From: Chrysomallon squamiferum
Lineage: Eukaryota > Mollusca > Gastropoda > Neomphalida > Peltospiridae
Assembly (NCBI GenBank): GCA_012295275.1
Contig: CM022678.1
Location: 3,410,829-3,474,828 of the forward strand
DNA length: 64,000 nt
Reading direction: 5' to 3'
Shown piece by piece: positions 1 to 27,191 of this stretch. Within the stretch, counting starts at the first letter, position 1, and every line of letters begins with the position of its first letter. Below the pieces are notes generated by a model. It worked only from the letters and a program-made list of their open reading frames with translations, searched no databases and was not told where the DNA came from. Position numbers and translations under genes: made by a program.

Positions 1-592
1 TTTTGATTATTCAAGTTTGTTAGATGTTTCCTTTACAAGTTATCTCTGTAGATTATTAATTTTATTATCAGTCCCAGAGCATTTTGACCTCTGTTGAAGT
101 GGATATTTTACAAGACAGTACTTGCAAGTTATGTTTTTCTTTTTCGATTTTTTTTCGTATCCAGTGTTAAATAATAACAAAGTATAATAATAATTTAAAA
201 GATATAATAATAATAAAGTATAACAAAACTATTTAAAATTATATTTAAAAAAAATTATAATAGTAATAAAAACTAATAATAATAAAAATATAATAATAAT
301 AATAATAATAAATAAAAAATTATATTAATAATAACAAAGTACAATAATAATAAAAAATATAATAATAATAATAATATAATAAAAAATTATATTAATAGTA
401 ACAAAGTGCAATAATAATAAAAAATATAATAATAATAATAATATAATATAAAATTATATTAATAATAACAAAGTACAACAATAATAATATAAAAAAATAT
501 ATAATAATAATAAAAATAATTATCCTAATAATAAAGTCTAATATTAGTAACAAATTATAATAACAGTAATAAAGAATTCAGTTTCGGAATAC
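1..592. other. Intron of the secreted gene, AT-rich low complexity
   Basis: The sequence downstream of the last visible exon donor is dominated by imperfect AAT/ATA trinucleotide runs. The phrase 'attaataataacaaagtacaataataataa' recurs at about 325, 390 and 450 with small changes, which suggests a short tandem duplication of roughly 65 bases. No coding signal is seen. Confidence 0.6.
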
Positions 593-14079
<13,487 letters not shown>

Positions 14080-14594
14080 TCGCTTTTCATACCGAAACAA
14101 TCTCTTTTCGTTATTGTTTTTAAAAAAAAAAAAAATTTTAGATTAAATAAATAAAAAAATTTAAAAACAAACTATATAAAGTAACTTTTTTGAAAATTAC
14201 TGTTGTCTGTTTGGCGATTGCTGTCGTCTGCAACTTTTTCAAAAGTAATGTGTCACTCGCTGTCTGGGATGTCTCTTATAATCGAATGCGCAGTCATGTG
14301 ACACGGAGTGGATATCTTGTTTTGGTATTTTGTTCCTGGTTGGCAAACAAGACAAGTCCGGGCAAGAGCAAAGAGCACTCTTAGAGTACTGTTAATATTA
14401 AAATTATTTCTACATTTGTGTGTAACGCAAGAATTACCACAAATTAAGTCGTTTTATTGCACTGTCATAAATGTCTCCCCACTGCAAATAACTGCATCTG
14501 ACTTGAGCTAAATTATCTAACACAGAGAGAGAAGTTGTACCAGTTACAAGCAAGTCTCAATTGTTCTCAAGTGTTTGTACTGTGTCTCTACGTG

Positions 14595-14633
<39 letters not shown>

Positions 14634-14731
14634 ATGTGTTTATTTATTTATTTATTTATTTATTTACACTCGTTCCATCATATAAAGTATAGGAGAGAAA
14701 AAGAGAAAGAAAGATAAATATATATAAGTAA

Positions 14732-14886
<155 letters not shown>

Positions 14887-15098
14887 ACTCCTAAATACTT
14901 AACCACTTGTTTAAGATGTGCAGTATTTATGACAGTGCATGTTTTTATCCTTCTGAATGAGTACAAACATCCGCTGTTAAATATTTCAAACGTGAGCGTA
15001 TCTATTTTGTCGTTGCTGTCTTAGGATAATAATTTCACAGTGATACCCCACGATTTAAAAAAAACTTGTAAGTAAAGAACTGCTGTATAAATAATTCA

Positions 15099-15133
<35 letters not shown>

Positions 15134-15478
15134 CAGATATTTTGTTATGTAAGTATTTATTAGTCCGGAAAATATACTGAATTCTTTGTTTAAAAAAAAA
15201 TTCATTCATTCTCAGTTAAAAGGAAAGAAAAAGTAAAAAATAAATAAAAAAATTTCCCTGTATCTTTTCACAGTCTCGAACTGTTATTATGTTTGCTGTC
15301 ATGTTTCATCATTTTCATTGTCATTGTTTGTTTGTTTGTTTGTTTTGTTTGTCATGTTTTATTATTTCTTTTATTCATTGTTTAATCATTCATTCATTCA
15401 TTCTCAGTTAAAATGATTTCAAAATTAAAAAATAATAAATAACATTTTATTATTAGGCTGTCATTGTTATTTTCTCCT

Positions 15479-15941
15479 CATCATCGAACTGTTATTATAA
15501 TCATCATCATTGATCATTATTATTCATCATTTATCATTATTATCATTATTATCATTATTATTGTTGTCATCATCATTATTATTAATATTCATTATTGATC
15601 ATCATTATCTTCATCATCATAATTATAATCATCATCATCATTCATTATTATTATCATCATCATCATTATTATCTTTATTTCATTATTATTATTATTATTG
15701 TTGTCATCATCATTATTATTAATATTCATTATTGATATCACCATCATTATCTTCATCATCATAATTATAATAATCATCATCATCAACATCATTATTATCA
15801 TCATCATCATCATCATTATCATTATCTTCATTGTTATCATCATTATTATTGTTGTCGTCATCATTATTATTGATATCATCATCATCATTATCTTCATCAT
15901 CATAATTATAATCATCATCATCATCATCATCATAAATATTC
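15479..15941. repeat. Compound (TCA/TTA)n trinucleotide array
   Basis: About 460 bases of TCA, TTA and TTG triplets. A longer unit, 'tcatcattattattaatattcattattgat...cttcatcatcataattataatcatcatc', recurs two or three times (about 15568-15660, 15703-15790, 15855-15935), so it is a higher-order duplication. The Ile/Asp/Met-rich reading frames in it are artefacts. Confidence 0.93.
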
Positions 15942-16301
15942 ATGAGAGTCGTCGACCCGAATTGAACTCAGTTCTCTCGGAACCGCGGGAGTACTGTCCG
16001 CCGCGGGGTACCTTCCACGCTTCAGCTGTTTCGAACCAGCGACATCGCGGTGCAGGCAGATACGTCAAAACACGTTTAAACATTTACAACGACAAGTCAT
16101 TTTATTCCACCGAGAACGTAATGACTCTGCTTTTATATCGTGTCCATTACCTGGTTTCCTGTTAACAGAACACTCATTGTGATAGCTGGGGCGATTTCTT
16201 ATTTGTAGTTATTTCGTAATTTAAAAAAAAAATGGGTTTTAAAATATGGGTTTTAAAAGATACTAAGATCAAGGATTAATGTGACAGTGGTTTTAATAGT
16301 G

Positions 16302-16345
<44 letters not shown>

Positions 16346-16813
16346 ACTATTTTGGGTTTGTGTGCGTTTTTTTGCATTTAAGTCTATGTATGTGTCTATA
16401 TTCTTGTAAGGATGTGTATATCAGAATGTGTGTTTTTGTGTAGACAGATGTAAATGGTTGTGTCTGTGTGTACATATTTGCGTCTGTGTGGTTCTACACA
16501 TTGGGTAGGTCAACAAACAAAACAAACAAACAAAAACAAAATAAAATAAATACACAAAAGCCCCACAAAAAATTCCTGCGAAAATGGAAGACCTATTCAT
16601 CGTTTGTTCATGTGGACTAGTTCTAAGACAAATTCTTGCTTTCAGGAATTGAGATTTTCAATATCTAATTTTGATTTTGGCCTTGTGTAAAAACTGCCAC
16701 AGATTTTAAGCTAATATTTTGGCTAATAACAGAAAATATCCGTGTTTTTATTCGTGTTAATTTTTGAAACGTTTTATGAATATCGTTTTGTAGTTAAAAG
16801 TCATATCACCTTT

Positions 16814-16845
<32 letters not shown>

Positions 16846-16863
16846 TTATTTATCATAATTAAT

Positions 16864-16895
<32 letters not shown>

Positions 16896-17828
16896 TTTGT
16901 TTATTTATTTATTTGTTTATTTATTTATTTATTTATTTTTATTTTTATTTTTTTTTTTTTATTATTAATTTTTTTTTTCTTGGCCTGTGTATGTGCCTGT
17001 ATGTGTCTGTGAATGAATTTACTTTTTTCACCTTTTTATTACTCACTGATATCGTTAATGTCTCTTGTTTATATTTTCTCGTTTATTTTCTTTCTACAAT
17101 TCTACTTTTGATAATAACTTTCAAAAACAGCTATATTATGTGACTGTTTAAAAACATAAATAAAAAATCTGTTAATATATTTTATACTTGTCTTCCTTCC
17201 ATTTCTCTTTTTCCTACTTTTTTGTTTGTTTATTTATTTGTTTATTAATTTATTTGTTTATTTATTTTATTGCATTTTCTTTTATTTTTTGATTTGTTTT
17301 CCTTTTTTCTTCTTTTTTCATCTTCCACTTTTTTCTTTTTTTCTTCTTTTTTCTTGTTTTTTTATTACTTATCTTGCTTCACTTATTTTTTCTCTCATTC
17401 AATGAAAAAAACAAACATTTCTGCTTTATTACATTAGCTGTTTCCTTTTGTTCAGTTTCTTCTTTCGCTCTTTCTTTATTCTTTCTTTACCTCCTCTTTT
17501 CTCTCTTTCTGTTCTATTTACTCTTTTTTTGGGGGGGATTTTCTGTTGTTGTGTTTTTCTCTTTTCAATTAACAATATACTATAACTAAATACCTTATGC
17601 GCTGTAAAAGAATACTTATTTACCCGTTACATGCTGTTATTTTTATTTTTTTTAACAAATGAATGCTCTTTTGTGCCTTTTTACGGTTTCGGGCTAACAG
17701 CAAAGATTAGCCTCGTTTTGGGTTATTTGTCTGCACGCATTTAGGTAATTAATATAATATTAAGAGGAAGTTCTTTTTATATATCCACGCATACACACAC
17801 ACGCACACACACATATGAGATCAATATG

Positions 17829-17831
<3 letters not shown>

Positions 17832-17894
<63 letters not shown>
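17832..17894. repeat. (GA)n microsatellite
   Basis: A pure GA tract of about 63 bases, just after a CA-rich stretch at 17795-17815. Confidence 0.97.
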
Positions 17895-17896
<2 letters not shown>

Positions 17897-17999
17897 AAAT
17901 AAAATGATATGATAAAAGTTTGGTTCGTGGACAACTCCAATATTTGTCCGTGTTAACTTGTTTTTAAAATTCATAAATAATATTTTTCTTTATTTATTT

Positions 18000-18381
18000 T
18001 GGTAGTAGCAGAAGTAGTTGTAGCAGTAGCAGTAGTAGTAGTTGTTGTTGTTGTAGCAGTAGTAGAGGTAGTAGAGGTGTTAAAAGTAATACTAATAATA
18101 ATAGTAGTTGTAATAAAACTTTTAGTAGTAATAACAATAGTAGTAATGGTAGTTGTAGTAGTAATAAAAGCGATGGTGGTGGTGGTGGTGGTGGTAGTAG
18201 TAGTAGTGGTAGTCGTAGTGGTGGTATTAGCAGTAGTATCTTATTGTTGTTACCGATACTTAATTAATGAATTAATGGTTAATAGTTATTATAACTGTTT
18301 AATACTAGCAACAACTACCACTACCACCACCACCACCACAATAACAACAACATTAATAATAACAATAACATTAACAACAAC

Positions 18382-18440
<59 letters not shown>

Positions 18441-18452
18441 TAACAATAAATA
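18000..18452. repeat. (GTA/GTG)n array facing a (CCA/ACA/AAT)n array
   Basis: 18000-18240 is GTA, GTT and GTG triplets, while 18310-18350 is ACTACCACTACCACC-type sequence, followed by (AAT)n to about 18452. The first block and the start of the second are complementary, so the segment could fold back on itself with a loop of about 60-80 bases. Confidence 0.9.
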
Positions 18453-18800
18453 ATGAATAAATAAAGTAAATAAAATTCCACATAGCTGAACATCAAATTT
18501 CAAAATTCGTGATTAAAGGCACGCATCTGCGCATGCTCAGTCTATTCAAAGAGACTTCCAAATGCAGCGTTTATTGTAGCTTAGCAATAACAACAACAAA
18601 TATAACATTACCGGTGTCAAATCCTCACTTTCTAAAGAGACAGCACGTGCCTTATTTCAAAGTGTTTGTCTTATTTTTCTTCCAATATTTATTCTGATGT
18701 AGTTTCTCGTCCCCTGCGAACTAAATTAATATCAAACACTTGTGACTCGACAAAAAATGTCCACACATTTAAATTTACTTTACCTCTTGCACTGATTGTG

Positions 18801-18802
<2 letters not shown>

Positions 18803-18879
<77 letters not shown>
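18803..18879. repeat. (CT)n microsatellite
   Basis: A pure CT tract of about 77 bases. Confidence 0.97.
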
Positions 18880-18881
<2 letters not shown>

Positions 18882-19374
18882 AAGACTCTCTTTTATTGTC
18901 TCTATCTCAAAAGTAAAATAGAGAGACAACAAAGACCTACATTCTGTTCACAGAAAAAAAAAAAATTGATTTACATATATCAAAAAAAATAAAAATTAAA
19001 AAATAAAAATTAAAAAAATAAACTGAAAAAAAAAAATCATTTTAAAAATATAAAATAGCTCAAATTGAATGAAGCTGTAGTTATATATTTATTTTATTTT
19101 ATTTATTTATTTATTTATTTATTTATTTCGCAATACTGCGTAAAAACCCAGTTACGCTTTGTTGATGTTCACTGGTCCGAACCGGCAGACGACAGTTTCT
19201 CGTTCGTGTCTGTTCCTGTGAAATAAAACTAATAAATAAAAAATGTACTGACAATTAACAAATCTGTTTACCACATTCTTTGCCAGTCCGCATTCAATTT
19301 CACCCCTTGCAGAGTAAACTGCTACTTAATCATTATTTCTCCTTTTTCTCTTTCGTCTGTCTTTATCCTCTTCA

Positions 19375-19377
<3 letters not shown>

Positions 19378-19455
<78 letters not shown>

Positions 19456-19461
19456 CCTCCC

Positions 19462-19522
<61 letters not shown>
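19378..19522. repeat. (CT)n microsatellite with a short C-rich interruption
   Basis: Two CT tracts separated near 19453-19468 by CCCCTCCCCTCTCC, together about 145 bases of pure pyrimidine. Confidence 0.97.
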
Positions 19523-19529
<7 letters not shown>

Positions 19530-19874
19530 CTTTGTCACGCGATAATTCAAAAAATTAAATTAATAAAGAATTCAATTACTGTCAGTAAATAAACCAAGAA
19601 GGTATTTTAATAACTGGAGTAAATACATTTTTTTTTTGGAATCTTAATGTGATAAGTAAATAAAAATTCTGAATGATCCCTAACTTGAGCAAATTGTTTG
19701 AAAGAATTCTAAGCTCCCGTGTCAAATAATTGCATAAATGAATAGCAATTTAGATATAAGTTATTGCTTGGGATATTACATTTTAAAAAAACAACAACAA
19801 CATCAATGAAATGAACAATAAAAAATATATATATTAGAGAGAATGGGATGAGAGAAAGACAGAGAGAGTGAGAA

Positions 19875-19876
<2 letters not shown>

Positions 19877-19960
<84 letters not shown>
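19877..19960. repeat. (GA)n microsatellite
   Basis: A GA tract of about 84 bases, in the opposite strand sense to the CT tracts just upstream. Confidence 0.97.
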
Positions 19961-19964
<4 letters not shown>

Positions 19965-21921
19965 ACAATAAAAGTTAATTTCATAGATTCCTACAAATAT
20001 CTGACCGTTTTTAAAAATTATAAATAATTTTTTTCAATGTTTATATATTATTTTTGTTAAGTTCAGTTCATTTAATTCTGTTTATTTAAACTTTATTCAT
20101 GTTCCAGTACCGATTAATTCCATTTAATTTTAATTTACAATTATTTTATCATGAGCATTCTAGACTATTCTGTACATAGTAATTTTACACACACACACAC
20201 ACACAAACACATTTGTAATAATAATAATAATTATTATTATATGCAGAATTGTCTAAAAAGTTCATGAAATAAAATAATTATGTGTGTGCGTCTGTGCGTG
20301 AATGAATTTTGTGCGTACATGAAATAGTAATATATTACTTTAAATAGCATATATTACTTTCTTCATGTTCTTTCTGGGTTTTTTCTTTATTTATTTTTTT
20401 GTTTTTTTCGTTCTTCTTTCCCTTCTCTTTTTACTTATTCTATCGTTCTACTTATGCTTGTAATAGAATTATTTATTACGTTATTATATATTCTCTCATC
20501 ACTGTAAGAATACTAAAAAAAAGTTCACTGATGTGGATCGAACGACATCACGTTCGACAAAGAGAAAGTTAGTCGCCTCTGGTTATATTTACACCTCATG
20601 TTGTGTATTTTTTTTTTTTCATTATTATTATTATTATTACTGAATATAGTTTAAAAGTGGAACTAAACACACATCTGAATTATGATTAATCATTTATACA
20701 AACAAGAAATCACCTTCTGTTGGTGTGTACTATTACAGTCGGTGTCACGTACACGTGAATACGATCCAAGTTGGTCGTATTGTTATTAGTAGTAGTCATA
20801 GTAGTTGTACTAGTAGTACTGGCAACAATAATAGTAGTTGTAGTTGTTGATGTAGAAGTAGTATCAGCAGCATAATACTGAGGTATTAGCAATAGCAGGA
20901 TTAATACTAACAGTAGTAATAGCAGCAACTCAAAATAAGTAGGTATAAGAAAAAAGAAAACACTCAGTCCAACTATTCATTTAATATAAAAAATACATGC
21001 ATTTTATTAATTTAAATAAAATATGGTTAATGACACTCAAAATAAGAAAAATGAGTCCAACATATTTAAAGTGCTACTAAATTCACTGTATACCTGCTTT
21101 TGCACCCCCCCTGTATGTGCTACTACCATTCCCACTACTACTGCTGCTGCTACTGCTACTACTACTACTACTACTGGCACACAGTAATATAATTTACTAT
21201 AACTATTATCCTACGACTACTACTACTTCTACTACTACTAATATTATATTACTTTCACTATTATTACTATGGCACTATGACTGTTTCTACTGTTACTATC
21301 CTTAAATCTCCATTATTACTACCAGTGCTTTTTCTGTTACTATTGTTGCTAGTATTAATACTGCTGTTAAACATCTGAAATCACAGGTCATCATATTAGC
21401 ACGTACTGAACAAACGTCTTTCAGCATACGAATTGGAGATTTGATCAAAGACTTTGCAAGTAAAAAAAGTATAAATAAGTGACCGAGATTCAGGATTATT
21501 ATTTAAGTCTGTGTTATATTGCCATAAAAACATCAAATAATAATAAAATATAAATATATATTAAAAAAAATAAATAAAAAAAAATAAATAAAAAAATAAA
21601 TTAATTAAAAACATTTAAAAAATTTTAAATTAAAAAAATAAATAAATAAATAAATAAATTAAAATTATTGGAAGATTGTTACAATATAAAACAGGTTATA
21701 ATTAAGAGTTGTGAGATGTGGCCTGAAAAAAAACCCCAAAAAACCAACAAAAAAAAAAAAAAAAAAAACAAACAAACAAACAAAAAATTAAAAAAAAATT
21801 TTTAGCCTAATAAGTCATTCACGATATGTTAAAATATTTTAGTGTTGTTGTTTTGAAAGATGTTTTGAGAATAGAAGGATCGAGAGAGCACCAGTGTTGG
21901 ACTGTGCTTAGGCATCAGTTT

Positions 21922-22005
21922 CAGGTACCGGACCAGTTATCCGGCATCCGGAAATCCGGAAAGACCAGAAAACCTAAAGTTTTTTCTCGACACTATCTTC
22001 ATAGT
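21922..22005 (+). mobile_element. Truncated copy of the CAGGTACCGGACC element (left end only)
   Basis: Starting CAGGTACCGGACCAGTTATC, about 84 bases match the left end of the complete element at 23796, down to TTTTTTCTCGACACTATCTTCATAG. The preceding bases are TT, not the TA dinucleotide seen at the complete copy, and no matching right end follows. Confidence 0.65.
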
Positions 22006-23352
22006 TGAATTTAAAAGATACAAATTAATACACTTCTAAAGCAGTGGCTGATTGATTTTTTATTAATTCACTCCAAAAAAAAAAAAAAATGTTAAAACAC
22101 TTTTACACAATGACTGACTAACAGAAAAAAAAAAAAAAAATAATAATAATAACGGGGGCGTGTCTGTCGCAATCAAAATACCACGAGGATAAAAATTAAA
22201 CAAAGGAAAGAAAGGACACAGTTTTATTTAAAAGACACAGGTATAAATCACTTCTCACAATACGACATAAAATATATCGGAGGCAAAAAAAAAAAAAAAA
22301 ATAATAATAAAAATAAAAAATAAAAACATTGTTTTATTAACCATCGCTCATTACATCTGTACAGGTAGGTGTGTAATAATGACGTGAAACACAATCTCGG
22401 ACAACACCGATCTCATTGTCAAGGACTTAGACCAAACCTTTATTATGCTGACAGATGCAGGATTTGGGATTAATAATCTTGAGTGTAAATAGTCTCAACT
22501 TTAAAGAACTCTGAAAAATCTTAGATTAGATTGCATAAGCCCCCAACTGTGAGACGTAATCTTTACGTTTAGACGAGACAAGGATTACAAACACGGTTCC
22601 GAAACAATACGTCTGTTTTTTCAGGCTACAAGTATAAAACAAGAGAAGACGTCTGCTACTCCCAATTGGTCGAATTCCCAAACTTATTGAACCGTTAAAA
22701 AAAAAATGGTTCACTAGTCTTCCTGATTTGCGTATTGTTGCTCAGTCATTATAACGAACATTCCCAGATCAGTTAAAAATGGATTAGTTTTGTCTTTAAA
22801 TAACAAAACAAGAAAAATTATAAAACATTAACAATAACAAAATAATAGTTAAAAAATATTTCATATTTTTGAACAGTCTGCACGTGTCCGCAAAAGCAGA
22901 GGACAGCACTAATTACGGAGAAGGTTCGGGACGTATTTGATTGGACGAAGTTAACTGCATCGGGACATGAAAACGACATCACCGACTGTCACTCGAACGC
23001 CTGGGGGGGGGGGTGACACTGACTGCAGAAGGATATTCTGTCGATTTGCACTCAAATGTAGATCGGAATCTCTAGAAAAAGTTTAACCCAGTTTGACAAA
23101 AAAATAAATGGAAAAAATTAAATGGGGAGGGGGGGAATTAAAAATAAATTAAAAAAAATTAAAATTACTCACTAAGAACATACTATGTAATCAAAACAGC
23201 GACTTAGCAAATTCATTTCACCCAATCAGAACTCCAGGCTTTTCTAGAAAAACGTTAACAAAATGGACTTTACAAGGTTTGAATGCTTTAAAAAATTTAT
23301 TATGACTACCGAAATATAATAGCTTTATTTAATTATAATGCTGTTTTTCCCC

Positions 23353-23383
<31 letters not shown>

Positions 23384-23552
23384 AATAAAAAAATAAAAAA
23401 ATAAAAAATAAAAAAAAGAAAGAAAGAAACGTCATTATTTTTTTCATTCGTAAATGTTCGGTTGATTCCGTCATTACATTTCGGCAGGCTTTATTCAGAA
23501 AATGATATCGTCGTTGGATTGTTTTGTTTATTTTTAATTAACTAATTAATTA

Positions 23553-23555
<3 letters not shown>

Positions 23556-23618
<63 letters not shown>
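23556..23618. repeat. (TTA)n microsatellite
   Basis: About 21 TTA units, 240 bases before the complete inverted-repeat element. A 30-base A-run precedes it at about 23353-23382. Confidence 0.95.
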
Positions 23619-23795
23619 CTTGTACTGTGTCCCCACATAAACATATTTAAAGAGATACGACATATTTTTTATATGGTTCAAAATATTAATTTTTTATGGA
23701 ATTAATTTTATAATCGGGTAACCAGTTTAAAGGACAGCTATTTTTATTTCTTAAATGAAATGGTCACCTCAATCGAACAAGGAAGTCATTTTCTA

Positions 23796-24132
23796 CAGGT
23801 ACCGGACCAATTATCCGGCGTCTTGACATCTGGAAAGACCTGAAAACCGGAAGGTTTTTCCCGACGCTATTTTCATAGTTCGTGCGCGCGGGTTTTGTCC
23901 TCACCAGATCGGAACTACTCTTTCAAGCCGCGTGGCGTTCATTCACTCGCCGCATTGTTTACGTGTCGAGTCGCCACAGTTGTGTATCGTCAATTTTCTT
24001 TATGTTTTTAATTTTAAAATGTTTATGCTAATTATTTACGTATTTAGATGCCTTGGTACCAGAAAACCCGAAAATCCAGAAATCCGGAATGCCTCAGGCC
24101 CTAAGGAGTCTGGATAATTGGTCCGGTACCTG
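23796..24132. mobile_element. 337 bp MITE with terminal inverted repeats and TA flanks
   Basis: The left end CAGGTACCGGACCAATTATC and the right end (its reverse complement, finishing GGTCCGGTACCTG) match for 21 bases. Both ends are flanked by TA (23794-23795 and 24133-24134). A TA target duplication and CAG start are typical of Tc1/mariner/pogo-group elements. No transposase frame is inside, so it is non-autonomous. The interior holds a second CCGGAA-rich subterminal motif near each end. Confidence 0.75.
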
Positions 24133-25121
24133 TATAATGATATTCATTTCTCTAATTAAATGTTTTATTGCAGTTTGATCACCCTTGATTTTCTAATAAA
24201 TATCACTGCAGCTGATAAAAGTAATTTAACTTATTAAAATATTAATAATAACAAATTACTAATACATTATGCATAACAATTTTTGAATCATTATTTTTTT
24301 AGATACTTGTTTTAAAAAATAAAAAATAATTTTGGATAAGGTTATCACGTTTTTTTTTTGATTTATTTTATTATAATTATTATTATTATTATTATTATTT
24401 TTGTGTTTTATTTTTTTTTTTTTATTATTTATTTATTTTATTTGGACATTTCAAAAAGAAATTATTTCTTGGTTAAAATCTAAATCGTCAACGTTGAAAA
24501 TATTATTATTTCTTAAAACACCTTTCGTGACAAATGGAGTAATCTCCCTTTAGCTAAAAAAAAAAGAAAGTCTCATATCACATTTTTGTGGATCCATTAT
24601 TCAGAACTGCTGAAGTTTTATATATTCCATGGTTCAGAATCTTCCAGAGTTCTTTCTAATCTGCCTTTATCTATATCGTTGTTTGTGTGTTGTCATTTTT
24701 TTAAAATCTTATTTTCTTTTTATTAATTATAATTTTATTTACTTTAAAAACTTTGTCTGCTGAAAAACCCAGTGAGTGGATTTGGTAAGAACCAACCTAA
24801 TGCACTCTAAAACTAGTCAAGAAAAAAAACAACCCCCAAAACCCAACATTTTTCAGATTTTAAAGCTATTCATTTTATTCCAGTACAGACAAGCAAGTTT
24901 AGTGTGATTGAAATGTTAAACTCAGTTCAACCTGTATCAGCTTCTTTGACATTCAAATTTAACAGAACGAATGAGCAGGGTTTTGGAAATGGCACCACAA
25001 AGGAGACTGAATTTCATTATCCTTAAACTAATAAACCATTAAAACAAAAAATTAAATTTAAAAAACATGAAACAAAAGGAAAAATAAATAAAAATAAAAA
25101 TATTTCATTGTGAAAAATGCT

Positions 25122-25127
25122 TTTATT
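25122..25127 (-). promoter_or_regulatory. Polyadenylation signal AATAAA for RPLP1
   Basis: Plus-strand TTTATT lies 56 bases beyond the RPLP1 stop codon in the transcript sense, a typical distance for a short ribosomal protein 3' UTR. Confidence 0.55.
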
Positions 25128-25182
25128 AATCAGTTAATGATTCAACATGTCACAAGTCTTCTTGGTTTTTTTTTTCTTTTTT

Positions 25183-27191
25183 CTAATCAAACAGACCTGG
25201 AAATTAAAAAATAAAAAATGTCTTAATACTTTCAAATAAAATGGTTCATATATGAAACATTAGTTAGAAAACAGACACAAAGTATCTTTACACATTTTAC
25301 AGGATCAAAAAAAACATTTATTCAATTAAGTTTTCAAATTAATTATTTCTAAAAATCCACTCAAATGTTAAAAACATTTATCCTCATTTATAAATAACCT
25401 GCTTAAACTATTTACATTTATTTTTAACTTCCCCATCTTTAATTTTATTATCATTTTAAAATAGTTACATTATATTCAAAGAATTTTTTTAATTTACCAA
25501 ATCCCATGTCTTCATCCTCAGATTCTGATTCTTCCTTCTTTGCTTCTTTCTTCTCTTCTGTAAATTTAAAAAAATAATCAGGTTATTAAATTTTCAACAA
25601 TGAAAAATACCTTTTTATTTCAGACACATAAAATGAAAAGAAAATCTATAATAATGCAGTATTTGTCCAAATTTTCAACAAGTTATTCAGCCAAAATACA
25701 CTTCCAATATTTTGATTCATATTTTTCTATACCAGTAAAGAAATATGACTGTTCACTCATTTATTTACACATTTTGTATCAGGTTTGAAAAGAAAAAAGG
25801 TTTTAAGAGAAATGTAAAGAATACATCATTTTATTTAATCACAAATGTTAACATGTTCAGTCTTTCAATACATGCATGTTTTATATTCCAACACATGTGA
25901 AATGAAATCATCTGCTTAAATACCACCTATTGAAAAAGCGCTATGAATATTGCACCAACCAAGTATTTTCAACTTGCATTTTTAAATCTACACTTTTGAA
26001 ATCATTATAATATTGAAGTAAAAAAAAAACCTTTAAAATCATCATAAGGGAAAATCCTTTATACCAGGAACAAATTTTGTTAAAACTTGTGTATGTAGAA
26101 TTTAACCACAGCAACTAAATTGTTACACGAGTAAACTGAAATATCTGCTAACACTACAGTCGGGTGTTTTTGTTGTCAACAGTTGATTTAACACCTGATA
26201 AATCAAACCTCAGCAAGACTCACCTTTCTTTGCTTCAGGGGGCAGCAGCCACAGGCCCAGCACCTACTGCTGCAGCTGGAGCAGCACCAGCACCACTACC
26301 AATGTTGGTGATGAGATCTTTCACATTCACACCATCCAAAGCTTTTGCAAACAGGGCTGTAACAATTACAAAAAAAATAAAATAAAATAAAGTAGCTGTT
26401 TTGGTCCGTATTAAAAGAAATTGTTTGAAATTTAGTAATATCCAAACAAGGGATATTTTCACATTTAGATGGTTAAAATGCACAACTAACCATTCAGAGA
26501 GATGGTAAGTTGGGTTTTTTGGGTGGGGGGTGTAGGCTGGTTTAAATATTAAAATTCAGTTCAGCTAAAAAGTAGAAGTAAAATCTATTATCAATTAAAT
26601 AATCGTTAAATTTTTTCTCTTCAAATTGTAAGCAGAAGTTAGTAAGTGAATATTTGTGAAATATTAAATTATAAATGATCGTTGAAATACGTACATGGCC
26701 AATACGACTCCACTGAGACACCAGCCACTTTCAAGATGGTGTTTATTTTTTCATCCTACAGAAGAAAATCGTGACTGAAATGTTAGTATCAAAAATAAAT
26801 GCAATCAAGTCTTATAAATTATACAACCCTTAACGGAGGTTAAGAAATTTCTAGACTGTAACATTAGACAACTTAAGAATTTTAAAGTTTAAGCAATGGT
26901 AAAATGTAAACACAGTAAAGTTTATTGTAAATGAAATAAATTATTCATTATTCTGTATTTATTATCTTGCAAAACCATCAAATTAAAGTCAGATTCTTCG
27001 GAAGATCTCTCTGTTATCCAAATGCACCACCTATACTCTTCTGAAATAATACAGTACGATGAGTACCGAATTAAACACGTGGATGTTAATTTCAAAACAG
27101 GTCAGCACCACCTACTTACAGTCACTGTAACCTGGTCGTCAGCCAGGATCAAGGCGGCATAAACGCAGGCCAGTTCATCGTTGGAAGCCAT
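25183..27191 (-). CDS. RPLP1: 60S acidic ribosomal protein P1 (one-base frame break in exon 3)
   Basis: Five exons: 27191-27120, 26755-26695, 26356-26224, 25557-25498 and 25196-25183, all GT-AG. The protein begins [20 protein letters not shown], continues through DEKINTILK...WPSLFAKAL, an Ala/Pro/Gly hinge and an acidic tail ending [11 protein letters not shown]. The tail is the conserved P-protein end that recruits GTPase factors to the ribosomal stalk. Expected length is about 112 residues, as in other animals (about 114). In exon 3 the hinge frame runs into TGA right after a run of five C (plus-strand GGGGG at 26238-26242). With four C, the frame reads PEAKK and joins the tail exon in correct phase. 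The multi-intron structure argues against a processed pseudogene. I favour a sequence error over a true mutation. Confidence 0.93.

Noticed and set aside
15510-16165. Ile-, Met-, Asp- and Asn-rich frames on both strands
   Set aside because: These come from the TCA/TTA triplet array and show no domain or codon signature.
20525-20585. tRNA-like B box GTTCGATCC on the minus strand
   Set aside because: No A box at suitable spacing and no T-arm pairing. It could be a SINE scrap but cannot be claimed.
21826-22008. A 60-residue plus-strand frame
   Set aside because: Half of it is the left end of the inverted-repeat element, and no homology is recognisable.
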